DNA from: Planctomycetota bacterium
GTDB lineage: Bacteria; Planctomycetota; UBA1135; GCA-002686595
Assembly: GCA_011524785.1 (NCBI GenBank)
Contig: WTJQ01000506.1
Span: 1-17,986, forward strand
DNA length: 17,986 nt
Reading direction: 5' to 3'
Shown in pieces: positions 1-6,576 of the stretch. The stretch's first letter is position 1; each line of letters begins with the position of its first letter. The notes below the pieces were generated by a model. The model ran no database searches. It saw only the letters and a program-made list of their open reading frames with translations, and was not told the DNA's origin. A program made the translations under genes and the position numbers.

Positions 1-29
1 GGCTGGGGTCGGGGGGAGTTGCTGCGGCC

Positions 30-587
30 TCAGCCGAGGAAGTCGAGGTAGGCGCCGGGGAAGGTCCACTGGCCCTTCTCCTCCTGGAACTTGAAGTTCT
101 TGTCGATCAGCAGCTGGCCGTCCTCGGCCATCGTGACCTTGTAGCGCTCGAGCGGACGCGGGGCGGGGCCCTCCACGTTGATGCCGGTCTTCACGAAGCC
201 CGAGCCGTGGCAGGGGCACTTGAACTTCTCGTCGGCCTGGAGCCAGTTGGGCGTGCAGCCCAGGTGCGTGCAGACCGTCGACAGCACGTAGAAGCCCGTC
301 GACTCACGCACGATCCAGACCCCGTGGGAGGCCTTGTAGCGGGTGTCGACCGCGTCGACCGTGTACTCGTTCGGGAACCCGGCCTTGAACTCCTGGGGCG
401 GCTCGTAGAGCACGTTGGGGAACAGGAAGCGGGTCAGGGCACCCACCATCCCGGTGATGCCGGCGCCGCAGATGGCCCAGGCGCCGAGCAGCACGCCGCG
501 GCGCTTGACCTCGCCGCGGAGCGGGGCGCGAACCAGGGAGGGGGCGTCGGCCTTGGGGCCTTGGTCGGGGGTCTCTTGATCCGCCAC
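30..587 (-). CDS. qcrA: Rieske 2Fe-2S protein of a bc-type quinol oxidase complex
   Basis: Predicted Rieske subunit that passes electrons from quinol to a cytochrome c or equivalent in a bc1/b6f-like complex at the membrane. Residues 106-111 (CTHLGC) and 124-130 (CPCHGSG) form the two cluster boxes. C106, H108, C124 and H127 are the expected ligands, and C111 with C126 the expected disulfide. One hydrophobic anchor spans about residues 32-55, preceded by K28-R29-R30, which resembles a twin-arginine signal and fits folded export with an uncleaved anchor. The length of 185 residues is normal for the family. The start is GTG at 587, chosen because GGAG lies 7 bases before it and the membrane anchor follows. 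It is the last minus-strand gene before the left edge; cytochrome b would be expected just beyond, but is not visible. The symbol is by analogy with actinobacterial and firmicute naming. Confidence 0.93.
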   Translation of the reverse strand: MADQETPDQGPKADAPSLVRAPLRGEVKRRGVLLGAWAICGAGITGMVGALTRFLFPNVLYEPPQEFKAGFPNEYTVDAVDTRYKASHGVWIVRESTGFYVLSTVCTHLGCTPNWLQADEKFKCPCHGSGFVKTGINVEGPAPRPLERYKVTMAEDGQLLIDKNFKFQEEKGQWTFPGAYLDFLG

Positions 588-674
588 GGGGCGTCTCCAG
601 GGTGCGTTCGGGGAGCGGAGAAGGGGCTCTCGAGGAGGGGTCTCGGTGGCCTCTTGGCCGCCGATGGGGCGCGG

Positions 675-680
675 ATCCTA
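675..680 (-). promoter_or_regulatory. Putative -10 element (TAGGAT) for the Rieske gene
   Basis: On the minus strand the hexamer TAGGAT is followed by CC, 88 bases before the Rieske GTG. The same pattern (CTAG, a T two bases later, then CC) occurs before the HEAT and pfp genes. No convincing -35 box is seen 16-18 bases upstream. The rest of the gap from 588 to 941 shows no credible protein gene. Confidence 0.3.
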
Positions 681-923
681 GGGGGTCCCCAGGGAGGGCA
701 TCTCCAGGATTCGCCGCAAGAGGATGGCCACACGTGGGACCGCGCGCAAGCGCTTTCCAGAGGCCGGGACGAGGGGTCCAGAGGGGGCGGTGTGGCCGAT
801 CGTCGCACGCTGCGCGGCGCGGCGGCAGGGTGTCGCCGGGCTGCGTGGTGGGCCGTCGCAGCCCCGAACTCCGGCCCTTCGCGAGGCCCCTCGAGGAGCC
901 GGCCGCGGGGCTCGACGCGGCCC

Positions 924-941
924 CCACAGGGGGACCTGTGG
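924..941 (-). terminator. Hairpin touching the HEAT gene stop codon
   Basis: A perfect 7-bp inverted repeat, CCACAGG / CCTGTGG, with a 4-base loop starts directly after the TGA of the HEAT-repeat gene. No run of T follows on the minus strand, so it would be a U-less terminator or an RNA 3'-end stabiliser. Confidence 0.45.
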
Positions 942-1940
942 TCAGCCCTGCTCGGAGGCCTGGGCCATGCGCAGCGCGGCCTCGCGCACGCGGAGGTCGT
1001 CGCTCTCCTGGAGGCCGAGGATGATGTCCTTCGTGAGGTCCCCGTAGCGCCCCAGGGCCTCGACGGCCATCACCCGGAAGCGCTGCACGTCGCTCCCCCG
1101 CCGGAACTGGCCCGGCGAGTCCTCGCGGGCGGCCTCCCAGATCTCGGGACCCGCCATGTCCGTGAGGAGGGGCACGGCGGCCGGGTCGGCCGGCTCGAGG
1201 CGGCTCAGGGAGAGCCCGGCCGTCGCGCGGACCTGCAGCTCCTGGTCCCCCAGGAGCCCCTGGAGGGCCTCCTGGGCGCCCTCGCCGGGCAGGGACCCCA
1301 GCGCTCCAGCAGCCACGACGCGCAGCCCCACGTCCGCGTGGGAGGCCAGGGCGATCACGGGGCCGGTGGCCGCGTGGGCCTCGGTCCGGCCCATGTCGGC
1401 CAGCAGGCCGAGGTTCTGGACGGCGCCGAAGCGCACGCGCCCGTCGCCGTCCTGCTCGTCGGTGAGGTCGAGGAGCCCCAGCAGGATCTCCACCCCGCTG
1501 GCCTCCCCCATGGAGCTCAGCAGGACGCCGAACACGAGCATCTTGTCGTACTCGTCCGGATCGAGGCCCTCGTACGCGTCCTGGACGTCGCGGGCGAAGC
1601 CCGTGGGCACCTCCCAGGGTGCGGTGAGCCCCTCGGCGAGGGCCGCCCGGTTCTCGGTCACCTGGCGCGTGAGCCCGAAGAGCGCCTGCTGGCGCTCGTT
1701 CTTGCCCCCGCTGACCACCAGGGCCAGGTTCTCCGCCATCGTCTTCTCGCTGCCGCCAATGCTCCCGAAGAGGGCGAACACGGCGACGATGGCGAAGACG
1801 ATCCCCGCGGGCACGACCACCAGCGGGATCCAGAGGTTCTTGTAGGGCCCTCCGTCCTCGGCCGCGTCGGCGATCTCGACGGTGGTCGGGGCGGGCGTGG
1901 CCGGGGTCTCCTGCTGGCCGTCTTCGCGGGGCTCGTCCAT
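942..1940 (-). CDS. Membrane-anchored HEAT-repeat protein next to the Rieske gene
   Basis: A 332-residue protein with an acidic, Pro/Thr-rich N-terminus of about 32 residues and one strong membrane segment (about 36-58). From roughly residue 65 onward it is an alpha-helical repeat region. The later part has HEAT-like helical pairs rich in Leu/Ala, with repeats such as LRVVAAGALGSLPG, LQVRATAGLSLSRL and LRVREAALRMAQ. The solenoid probably faces the periplasmic side as a protein-binding scaffold. No enzyme motif is seen. Its position one gene before the Rieske subunit suggests a role in assembly or structure of the bc-type complex; this is inference from context. The ATG at 1940 has no Shine-Dalgarno sequence close by. 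A 354-base gap with its own promoter-like motif separates it from the Rieske gene, so the two need not share one transcript. Confidence 0.8.
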   Translation of the reverse strand: MDEPREDGQQETPATPAPTTVEIADAAEDGGPYKNLWIPLVVVPAGIVFAIVAVFALFGSIGGSEKTMAENLALVVSGGKNERQQALFGLTRQVTENRAALAEGLTAPWEVPTGFARDVQDAYEGLDPDEYDKMLVFGVLLSSMGEASGVEILLGLLDLTDEQDGDGRVRFGAVQNLGLLADMGRTEAHAATGPVIALASHADVGLRVVAAGALGSLPGEGAQEALQGLLGDQELQVRATAGLSLSRLEPADPAAVPLLTDMAGPEIWEAAREDSPGQFRRGSDVQRFRVMAVEALGRYGDLTKDIILGLQESDDLRVREAALRMAQASEQG

Positions 1941-2030
1941 GGCGCTGGGTCGGGGCTTCCGGTGCTGGGGTGCGTGTGGTGCCGGGCGCGGATCGAGGGA
2001 GACGATCCGAGGCGGCGCACGCGGCGGAGG

Positions 2031-2036
2031 AGCCTA
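2031..2036 (-). promoter_or_regulatory. Putative -10 element (TAGGCT) for the HEAT gene
   Basis: The minus strand reads CCTAGGCTCC, with the hexamer 91 bases before the ATG at 1940. It matches the pattern before the Rieske and pfp genes. No -35 box is recognisable. Confidence 0.28.
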
Positions 2037-2162
2037 GGACGAGGGCCGGGCCGGATCGATGGGGCCGGCGAGGGGAAGGTGCCCCTCCCTCACTGGGCCG
2101 CGACAGGGTGCCGCAGGCTACCCCCTCGATGGACCGCCCGCGCGAGCCCTCCCCGGAACGCG

Positions 2163-2190
2163 GAGCAGCCCCGCTGGGACGGGGCTGCTC
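2163..2190 (-). terminator. Strong hairpin downstream of pfp
   Basis: A perfect 11-bp inverted repeat (2163-2173 with 2180-2190) has a 6-base loop and lies 49 bases past the pfp stop. The stem core is GCAGCCCCG. There is no T-run, but the free energy should be high. A 14-base segment of its left arm (2160-2173) is repeated at 2272-2285 inside the pfp 3' end. Confidence 0.55.
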
Positions 2191-2221
2191 AGGAGGTGGG
2201 CCCCCGGCTCGCCGAGGGGAG

Positions 2222-2238
2222 GCGTCGCGAGGCGACGC
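2222..2238 (-). terminator. Hairpin touching the pfp stop codon
   Basis: GCGTCGC (2222-2228) pairs perfectly with GCGACGC (2232-2238) around a 3-base loop, ending on the base next to the pfp TGA. Together with the hairpin at 2163-2190 it makes a tandem 3'-end structure. Confidence 0.4.
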
Positions 2239-3453
2239 TCAGGAGGAGACGCGCGCTCCGACCGGCGGGCAGCGGAGCAGCCCCGGCTGGGGCAGCGCGC
2301 CCGCGAGGGGCCGAAGCCAGTCGATGAACGCCGGCGAGACGTCGTTGTTGCCGCGCAGGAACTCCTCGGGGAGGACGCGGGTCTTCTGTGCCAGGTTCTC
2401 CAGCGGTGCCAGCGCGTACTCGGGGGCGTAGACGTCCCCAGCGGCGCGCCGGATCACGACCGAGCCGCTCGGGCGGTCGTCCCCCAGCGCGTAGGCCACG
2501 CCGCGCCGCCCGACCTCGCGCGCCTCGAGGGCGTCCTGGTCGCTGACGGTGCCGGGGTAGCTGCGCTGCAGGTAGCCGAAGGTGTCGGCGCGCACGCGGG
2601 TGCTCTTGCCCAGCGCGGCCTTGATGCGCATCGAGAGCAGGTCGCCGAGCGCGCCGCTTCCCGACAGCTGGACGTTGCCGTGGCTGTCCCGCTCCTCGCC
2701 CGCGCCGATGAGCGTGCCGTCGGCGCGGTGGATGCCCTCACTCACGCTGATGATGCAGCGGCCGTGGCGCTCCATGGAGCCGGCCACGTCCTCGAGGAAC
2801 GCGTCCATGTCGAACACGCGCTCGGGCACGTAGACCAGGTGCGGGCCGGAGCCCTCGTCATGACGCGCGAGAGCGGAGGCGGCGGTGAGCCAGCCCGCGT
2901 GGCGTCCCATGATCACGTTGATCTTCACGCCGGGCAGGCTGCGGTTGTCCATGTCGTCGCCCTGGTGGGCGAGCGCCACGAAGCGCGCGGCCGAGCCGAA
3001 GCCCGGGCAGTGGTCGGTCTCCATCAGGTCGTTGTCCACGGTCTTGGGCACGTGGATGACCTGCAGCTGCTGGCCGCGAGCGCGAGCCGCGTCGAGCAGG
3101 AGGAGCGCCGTCTCCGCCGAGTCGTTGCCCCCGATGTAGAAGAGGAAGCGAACGTCGTGGGCGTCGAGGGCCTCGACGACGCGCTCGGCCTCCTCGGCGG
3201 CCGGCTTCTTGCGCACGGAGCGCAGGGCCGCACCCGGCGTCGCCGCGATCCGGTCGAACTCCGCCGGGTCCTGCTGGGTGAGGTCGATGAGGTCGCCCTC
3301 GAGGATCCCCTTCACTCCGTGCAGGGCCCCGTACACGCTGCCGATGCGGGGATCCGCGACGGCCGCCTCGAGGACGCCGATGAGGCTCTGGTTGATGACG
3401 GCCGTGGGGCCACCGGACTGTCCGATGAGGGCGTTGCCGAGGGGGCTGGACAT
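2239..3453 (-). CDS. pfp: Pyrophosphate-dependent 6-phosphofructokinase
   Basis: Predicted to phosphorylate fructose 6-phosphate reversibly with pyrophosphate, a cytoplasmic glycolytic and gluconeogenic step. The 404-residue protein starts with the nucleotide/PPi loop GQSGGPTAVIN (11-21). GGND (108-111) has Asp111 where ATP enzymes have Gly (E. coli Gly104). PKTVDND (136-142) has Lys137 where ATP enzymes have Gly (E. coli Gly124). Known family rules make this pair diagnostic for PPi use. D140 is the expected catalytic base. MGRHAGW (182-188), SEG (238-240) and the GYLQR box (293-297) bind the sugar phosphate. The first Asp of the usual GGDD is Asn here, a variation I believe occurs in this subgroup. 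The ATG at 3453 has no clear Shine-Dalgarno sequence. It stands alone, with a promoter-like motif upstream and tandem hairpins after the stop. Confidence 0.93.
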   Translation of the reverse strand: MSSPLGNALIGQSGGPTAVINQSLIGVLEAAVADPRIGSVYGALHGVKGILEGDLIDLTQQDPAEFDRIAATPGAALRSVRKKPAAEEAERVVEALDAHDVRFLFYIGGNDSAETALLLLDAARARGQQLQVIHVPKTVDNDLMETDHCPGFGSAARFVALAHQGDDMDNRSLPGVKINVIMGRHAGWLTAASALARHDEGSGPHLVYVPERVFDMDAFLEDVAGSMERHGRCIISVSEGIHRADGTLIGAGEERDSHGNVQLSGSGALGDLLSMRIKAALGKSTRVRADTFGYLQRSYPGTVSDQDALEAREVGRRGVAYALGDDRPSGSVVIRRAAGDVYAPEYALAPLENLAQKTRVLPEEFLRGNNDVSPAFIDWLRPLAGALPQPGLLRCPPVGARVSS

Positions 3454-3546
3454 GGTGCGGATGCTTGGCGGATGGGCGTGGATGCGGTTCCGATCGAGAC
3501 CCTGGGCGGGGGGCGCTGCGCGACCCTCCTGCCCGAGGGGCGCGGG

Positions 3547-3552
3547 ATTCTA
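3547..3552 (-). promoter_or_regulatory. Putative -10 element (TAGAAT) for pfp
   Basis: TAGAAT on the minus strand, within CCTAGAATCC, lies 94 bases before the pfp ATG. It is the best -10 match of the series in this window. A -35 box is not obvious. It sits only about 23 bases from a plus-strand promoter candidate for the tRNA, so the two would be divergent. Confidence 0.38.
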
Positions 3553-3574
3553 GGCGCAGGCCCCTCCGGTCCAC

Positions 3575-3603
3575 TTGCAGAGGGGGCATTCTCTGGCTAA
3601 CCT
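3575..3603 (+). promoter_or_regulatory. Putative sigma70-type promoter reading toward tRNA-Leu
   Basis: TTGCAG (3575-3580), a 17-base spacer and TAACCT (3598-3603) are well placed for a housekeeping promoter. Transcription would start near 3610, about 165 bases before the mature tRNA, implying a processed leader. The stretch 3604-3774 shows no credible gene. Confidence 0.38.
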
Positions 3604-3774
3604 TCGCGCCCCGCGTGGGGCTCCGGCCCCGCACGACACCTCGCCAGCGGTCCTCGGGCCGCTCCTACCAGGGTGCCGGGCAGCGCGCGGGGAGCGCGTT
3701 CCGCGCGGGGCCCTGGCTCATCGCGGGACACGCAGCGACGCGGCCTCGGCCGCGCTCGTCGCGACAACTTGGGT

Positions 3775-3861
3775 GCCCGGGTGGCGGAATTGGTAGACGC
3801 GCGAGACTAAGGATCTCGTGGGGTAAAACCCGTGCTGGTTCGATTCCAGTTCCGGGCACCA
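3775..3861 (+). tRNA. tRNA-Leu, anticodon AAG, CCA encoded
   Basis: An 87-base class II tRNA folds fully. The acceptor stem is GCCCGGG with TCCGGGC (one G-U pair), discriminator A and encoded CCA. The D arm contains TTGGTAGA. The anticodon stem is CGAGA/TCTCG around the loop CTAAGGA. The long variable arm has a GGG/CCC stem, and the T loop is TTCGATT on a 5-bp stem. The anticodon is AAG at 3809-3811. The long variable arm and overall body fit tRNA-Leu. The loop differs from the common tRNA-Leu(UAG) loop CTTAGGA only at position 34. If A34 becomes inosine, it could read CUU, CUC and CUA. Confidence 0.95.
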
Positions 3862-3863
3862 CT

Positions 3864-3884
3864 CTCCCTCCTCCAGCGAGGGAG
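3864..3884 (+). terminator. Hairpin just after tRNA-Leu
   Basis: CTCCCTC (3864-3870) and GAGGGAG (3878-3884) form a perfect 7-bp stem with a 7-base loop, beginning 3 bases after the encoded CCA. It has no T-run. It could end the transcript or mark the 3' processing boundary. Confidence 0.4.
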
Positions 3885-4281
3885 CTCGTCGCGACTGGAG
3901 GACCACGCGTTCGAACGGATCGCCCCGCTGCGTGCCGCCGGTGTGGGCCGTTCGAGCAGTCACGCAAGCCCTCGGTCCCCCTCGTACGTCGGGACCCGCG
4001 ACGGATTCGCCTGATGGGATCGCCGTCGGCGCGCCCCTCCAAGGACGGCCTGGCTCGACAGCCGCAGGGCGGAGGCCGTTCCACCCCGGATCCCGTTGCA
4101 GCGTCCCACGGTCCTGGGCACCAGCCCTGAGGCACCGAGGAGCGCCAGCCCAGGAGGCCTCTCGGAGAAATCGTAGACCGAGGAGTCGCGGGCAATGCCC
4201 GCATCACGGTGCCGCGCGAACGGATGCCGACGGGGTCGGCGGGGGTCCGTGAGCCCAGAAAACGACCAGGAGTACAGCAGC
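3885..4281. other. Intergenic stretch without a recognisable gene
   Basis: About 400 bases between the tRNA hairpin and the repeat array hold no credible protein gene: the open frames are Arg/Pro/Gly-rich and resemble nothing I know. A short perfect hairpin, GCGGGC/GCCCGC with a 3-base loop, lies at 4188-4202. The right part (about 4160-4290) is visibly less GC-rich than its surroundings. Confidence 0.5.
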
Positions 4282-4379
4282 GAAGTCACTGCAGCCGGCT
4301 CACTGCCCCGGAGTCACTGCCCCGGAGTCACAGCACCTGGGTTCCAGGACCGAGGTCACTGCACACGGATCACTCGTCG
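4282..4379. repeat. Degenerate 14-bp tandem repeat over the 3' end of the 678-residue gene
   Basis: TCAC recurs exactly every 14 bases at 4286, 4300, 4314, 4328, 4356 and 4370; the 4342 slot is mutated to TTCC. The best units are GGAGTCACTGCCCC (4310-4323) and GGAGTCACAGCACC (4324-4337). The last TCA is the reverse complement of the TGA stop of the neighbouring minus-strand gene. It is a short minisatellite of seven units; function unknown. Confidence 0.7.
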
Positions 4380-6406
4380 AAGGGAGTCAGCGCGCGCAGG
4401 GAGAAGCTGAAGTCGCGCGGGTCCACGCGCAGGCTCGCGAGGAGGGCCGAGACGGCGCGCAGGTAGGTCGTGCGGCGCAGGGCCTCCGCCTCGAGGAGCG
4501 GCCGCTGGGCGCGAGAGTGCTCGCGGAACCAGTCCTGCAGCTCCACGTCGATCGCATCGTCCAGGCGCGTCCGCTCGTCGGCGCTCAGCTGGTTGCGCTG
4601 CTTGCCGGGGAACATCGAGGGCAGCACGTCGAGCTCGACGCGCCGACGCTCGCGCGTCCAGTCGATGCCGTTGCGCAGGTCGAGGTCGACCTGGGCCTTG
4701 GCGAGCTCCTCGAGCGTGCCCGCGGCCGCGCGCGGATTCACCCACAGCAGCAGGTTCGACGCGGGCGTGGAGGAGTTCAGCAGCGCCTGGAAGGTCGGGT
4801 CGTCCGCGAGGGAGCGCTCCTGGCGCGTGAGGCAGTTGATGACCTGCCGGAACATGCGCTCGTGGTTGGTGATGATGCAGCGTCCCTCGTCATCGACGAG
4901 GCTCGCGATCATCCCGGTGCCCGGGACGAAGGGCGACCAGAACTCGCGCGTGTCCATGCCCGCCTCCTCGTAGCGGTAGTAGCCGGGGTCCCCGGCCACG
5001 CCGCCCTTGAGGCCGAACTTGTCGGGGTTGCGCCCGATGGCGTCGCGGATGGAGTTGACCGTGTCGACCCCCGAGTCGCCGCGCAGCCAGGTCACGAGCG
5101 TGAAGGCGAACACCGTCCGACCGTCACTCTCGGGGCTCATCTCCTCGCCGGTCGACTCGCTCAGGGCCCGGATCGGGCCGTAGTCGTTCTCCCGCACGAT
5201 GAGCAGCAGGCGATCGTGGGCCGCCTCGCCGATCTCGCCGATGAGGGCGTCCAGGGAGGCCCAGCGGCCCGTGGAGCGGAACACGTCCTCCAGGTTCTGG
5301 CGCAGAGCGGGCTCCAGCGAGGCGAGGGCCTCGCGGAGCAGGTCCGCGACCGGCCCGTGGAGGTACGCGAGCACGGCCGTGTCCTCAGGGGCCATGCGCG
5401 CCACGCGCTGCAGGACCTGGTCGTGCTCGAAGCCCTTCTCCCGGTAGACCCGCTGCTGGAACGGCGTGATCTTCTCCGACGAGAAGGTGCCGGAGAGGTC
5501 CACGGAGAGGCCGCCGTCGAAGCCGACGATGCCAGCCGCGTTCTTGCACGCCGGCGCCTGGATCAGGCGCGCCAGGAAGGCCTGGGCGAAGCTCGTCGAC
5601 TTGGGGTCCGGCCACGGATCGGGGAGCTCGAGCGACTCGAAGGTGGTCCGCAGGTTGGCGAACAGCTCGATCTCGTCCTGGTCGGGTCCCATGGCCGCCA
5701 CGACCGGACCCTCGTAGGTGGTCGCCAGTCGCAGCGAGTTCTCGCCGGAGGTCTGGGACAGGGAGAGCGCCTCGTCCACGAAGGCCGCGGCGGTCCCCAC
5801 GACCACGACGTCCTGCACGCGCCCGAGGAAGAGCTCGCGCGCGAGGGCGCGACCCGAGAGGCGCAGCCCGCCGGACTCGAGCGTCTCCACCTCGACACCC
5901 TGCGCGGCGAGGTCGAGGCGGGGCAGCAGGCTGACGGCGAGCTTGCCGAGGAAGTCGACCCGTCCGTAGACGGCCCAGTCCGCGCTGGACGCGCGCTTGC
6001 CCTCGAGGTCCCCCGCGATCGCCACCTCGCGACCGCCGAAGAGGCTCAGGGGGTCCACGTCGACCGGCGCCTGGGCCAGGGCCTCCTCCAGCTGCGCGAG
6101 GGCCTCGGGGATGCCGGCCTCGCGCAGCAGACGCTCCTGCTCGGAGGAGCCGTCGAAGGCCCGCCAGGCCGCGGTGTCGGCCACCGTCGTCAGCACCTGG
6201 GGCTGGGGGAACGGGGAGAACCAGTCCTCCAGCTTGGCCTTGGCGACGTAGACGTCGACGGTCCGCGGGACCAGGGCCGAGATCCGGTACTTCCAGCTGC
6301 CCTCGGTGGGGCTGAACAGGAGCGTCGAGAACGCGAGGTAGCCGAACACGAGGATCAGCCCCAGCACGATGCCGGTGATCTTCAGGAGGCGCTTGCTCTG
6401 GCTCAT
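4370..6406 (-). CDS. Membrane-anchored protein of unknown function, 678 residues
   Basis: I do not recognise this protein. It begins with a short basic stretch (KRLLK) and one membrane segment (about 9-31). The remaining ~645 residues would lie on the outer face of the inner membrane. The body alternates beta-rich stretches (for example DVVVVGTAAAFVDEAL and GIVGFDGGLSVDLSG) with helical ones, and the last ~120 residues are charged and helical. The layout resembles large anchored proteins such as the DUF3352 group, but I cannot confirm membership. No catalytic motif, heme site or lipobox is seen. ATG at 6406 has GGAG 7 bases upstream, which supports the start. It is divergent from the aminotransferase, with 170 bases between them holding candidate promoters for both. 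Its stop lies in the 14-bp repeat array. It may be an envelope component. Confidence 0.82.
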   Translation of the reverse strand: MSQSKRLLKITGIVLGLILVFGYLAFSTLLFSPTEGSWKYRISALVPRTVDVYVAKAKLEDWFSPFPQPQVLTTVADTAAWRAFDGSSEQERLLREAGIPEALAQLEEALAQAPVDVDPLSLFGGREVAIAGDLEGKRASSADWAVYGRVDFLGKLAVSLLPRLDLAAQGVEVETLESGGLRLSGRALARELFLGRVQDVVVVGTAAAFVDEALSLSQTSGENSLRLATTYEGPVVAAMGPDQDEIELFANLRTTFESLELPDPWPDPKSTSFAQAFLARLIQAPACKNAAGIVGFDGGLSVDLSGTFSSEKITPFQQRVYREKGFEHDQVLQRVARMAPEDTAVLAYLHGPVADLLREALASLEPALRQNLEDVFRSTGRWASLDALIGEIGEAAHDRLLLIVRENDYGPIRALSESTGEEMSPESDGRTVFAFTLVTWLRGDSGVDTVNSIRDAIGRNPDKFGLKGGVAGDPGYYRYEEAGMDTREFWSPFVPGTGMIASLVDDEGRCIITNHERMFRQVINCLTRQERSLADDPTFQALLNSSTPASNLLLWVNPRAAAGTLEELAKAQVDLDLRNGIDWTRERRRVELDVLPSMFPGKQRNQLSADERTRLDDAIDVELQDWFREHSRAQRPLLEAEALRRTTYLRAVSALLASLRVDPRDFSFSLRALTPFDE

Positions 6407-6460
6407 GGGTGCTCTCCGCGTTGCAGCCGGCCCTGGAGGCGGGGCCGCGGCGGGCGGCCG

Positions 6461-6466
6461 AGGGTA
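6461..6466 (-). promoter_or_regulatory. Weak -10 candidate (TACCCT) for the 678-residue gene
   Basis: The minus strand reads TTACCCTCG about 55 bases before the ATG at 6406. It fits the loose TANNNT pattern seen at other starts here. No -35 box is evident. Confidence 0.2.
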
Positions 6467-6538
6467 AGGGACCGCGGGAGCGGGACGCGCGGGGGAGCGG
6501 CTTCCTTCCAGCGAATCGCGGGGACTTCTCCAGGACCC

Positions 6539-6568
6539 TCGACACGGCTGGAGGGGCCGTGGCAGGAT
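6539..6568 (+). promoter_or_regulatory. Putative promoter giving a leaderless aminotransferase mRNA
   Basis: TCGACA (6539-6544) matches the -35 consensus in five of six bases. An 18-base spacer leads to CAGGAT (6563-6568), followed by CC as in other promoter candidates here. The -10 box ends only 8 bases before ATG at 6577, so transcription would start at or beside the A of the start codon. That fits the lack of a properly spaced Shine-Dalgarno sequence. Confidence 0.35.
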
Positions 6569-6576
6569 CCGCCGCC

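Noticed and set aside
588..941. A small gene in the gap between the HEAT and Rieske genes
   Set aside because: Frames on both strands are Arg/Pro/Ser-rich, lack ribosome-binding sites and overlap the hairpin and promoter candidate.
207..2327. Long plus-strand frame across the Rieske and HEAT genes and their gap
   Set aside because: It crosses two real minus-strand genes and the intergenic promoter and hairpin; composition is Gly/Ala/Arg-rich without domains.
2239..3453. ATP-dependent phosphofructokinase
   Set aside because: Asp111 and Lys137 occupy the two positions where ATP enzymes need Gly, so pyrophosphate is the expected donor.
3665..4207. Minus-strand frames opposite tRNA-Leu that encode a peptide resembling ESNQHGFYPTRS
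   Set aside because: This peptide is the reverse translation of a tRNA-Leu and is a frequent spurious annotation in databases.
4282..4379. CRISPR array or iteron origin
   Set aside because: The 14-base units are contiguous without spacers, and there is no cas gene, replication gene or AT-rich unwinding region beside them.
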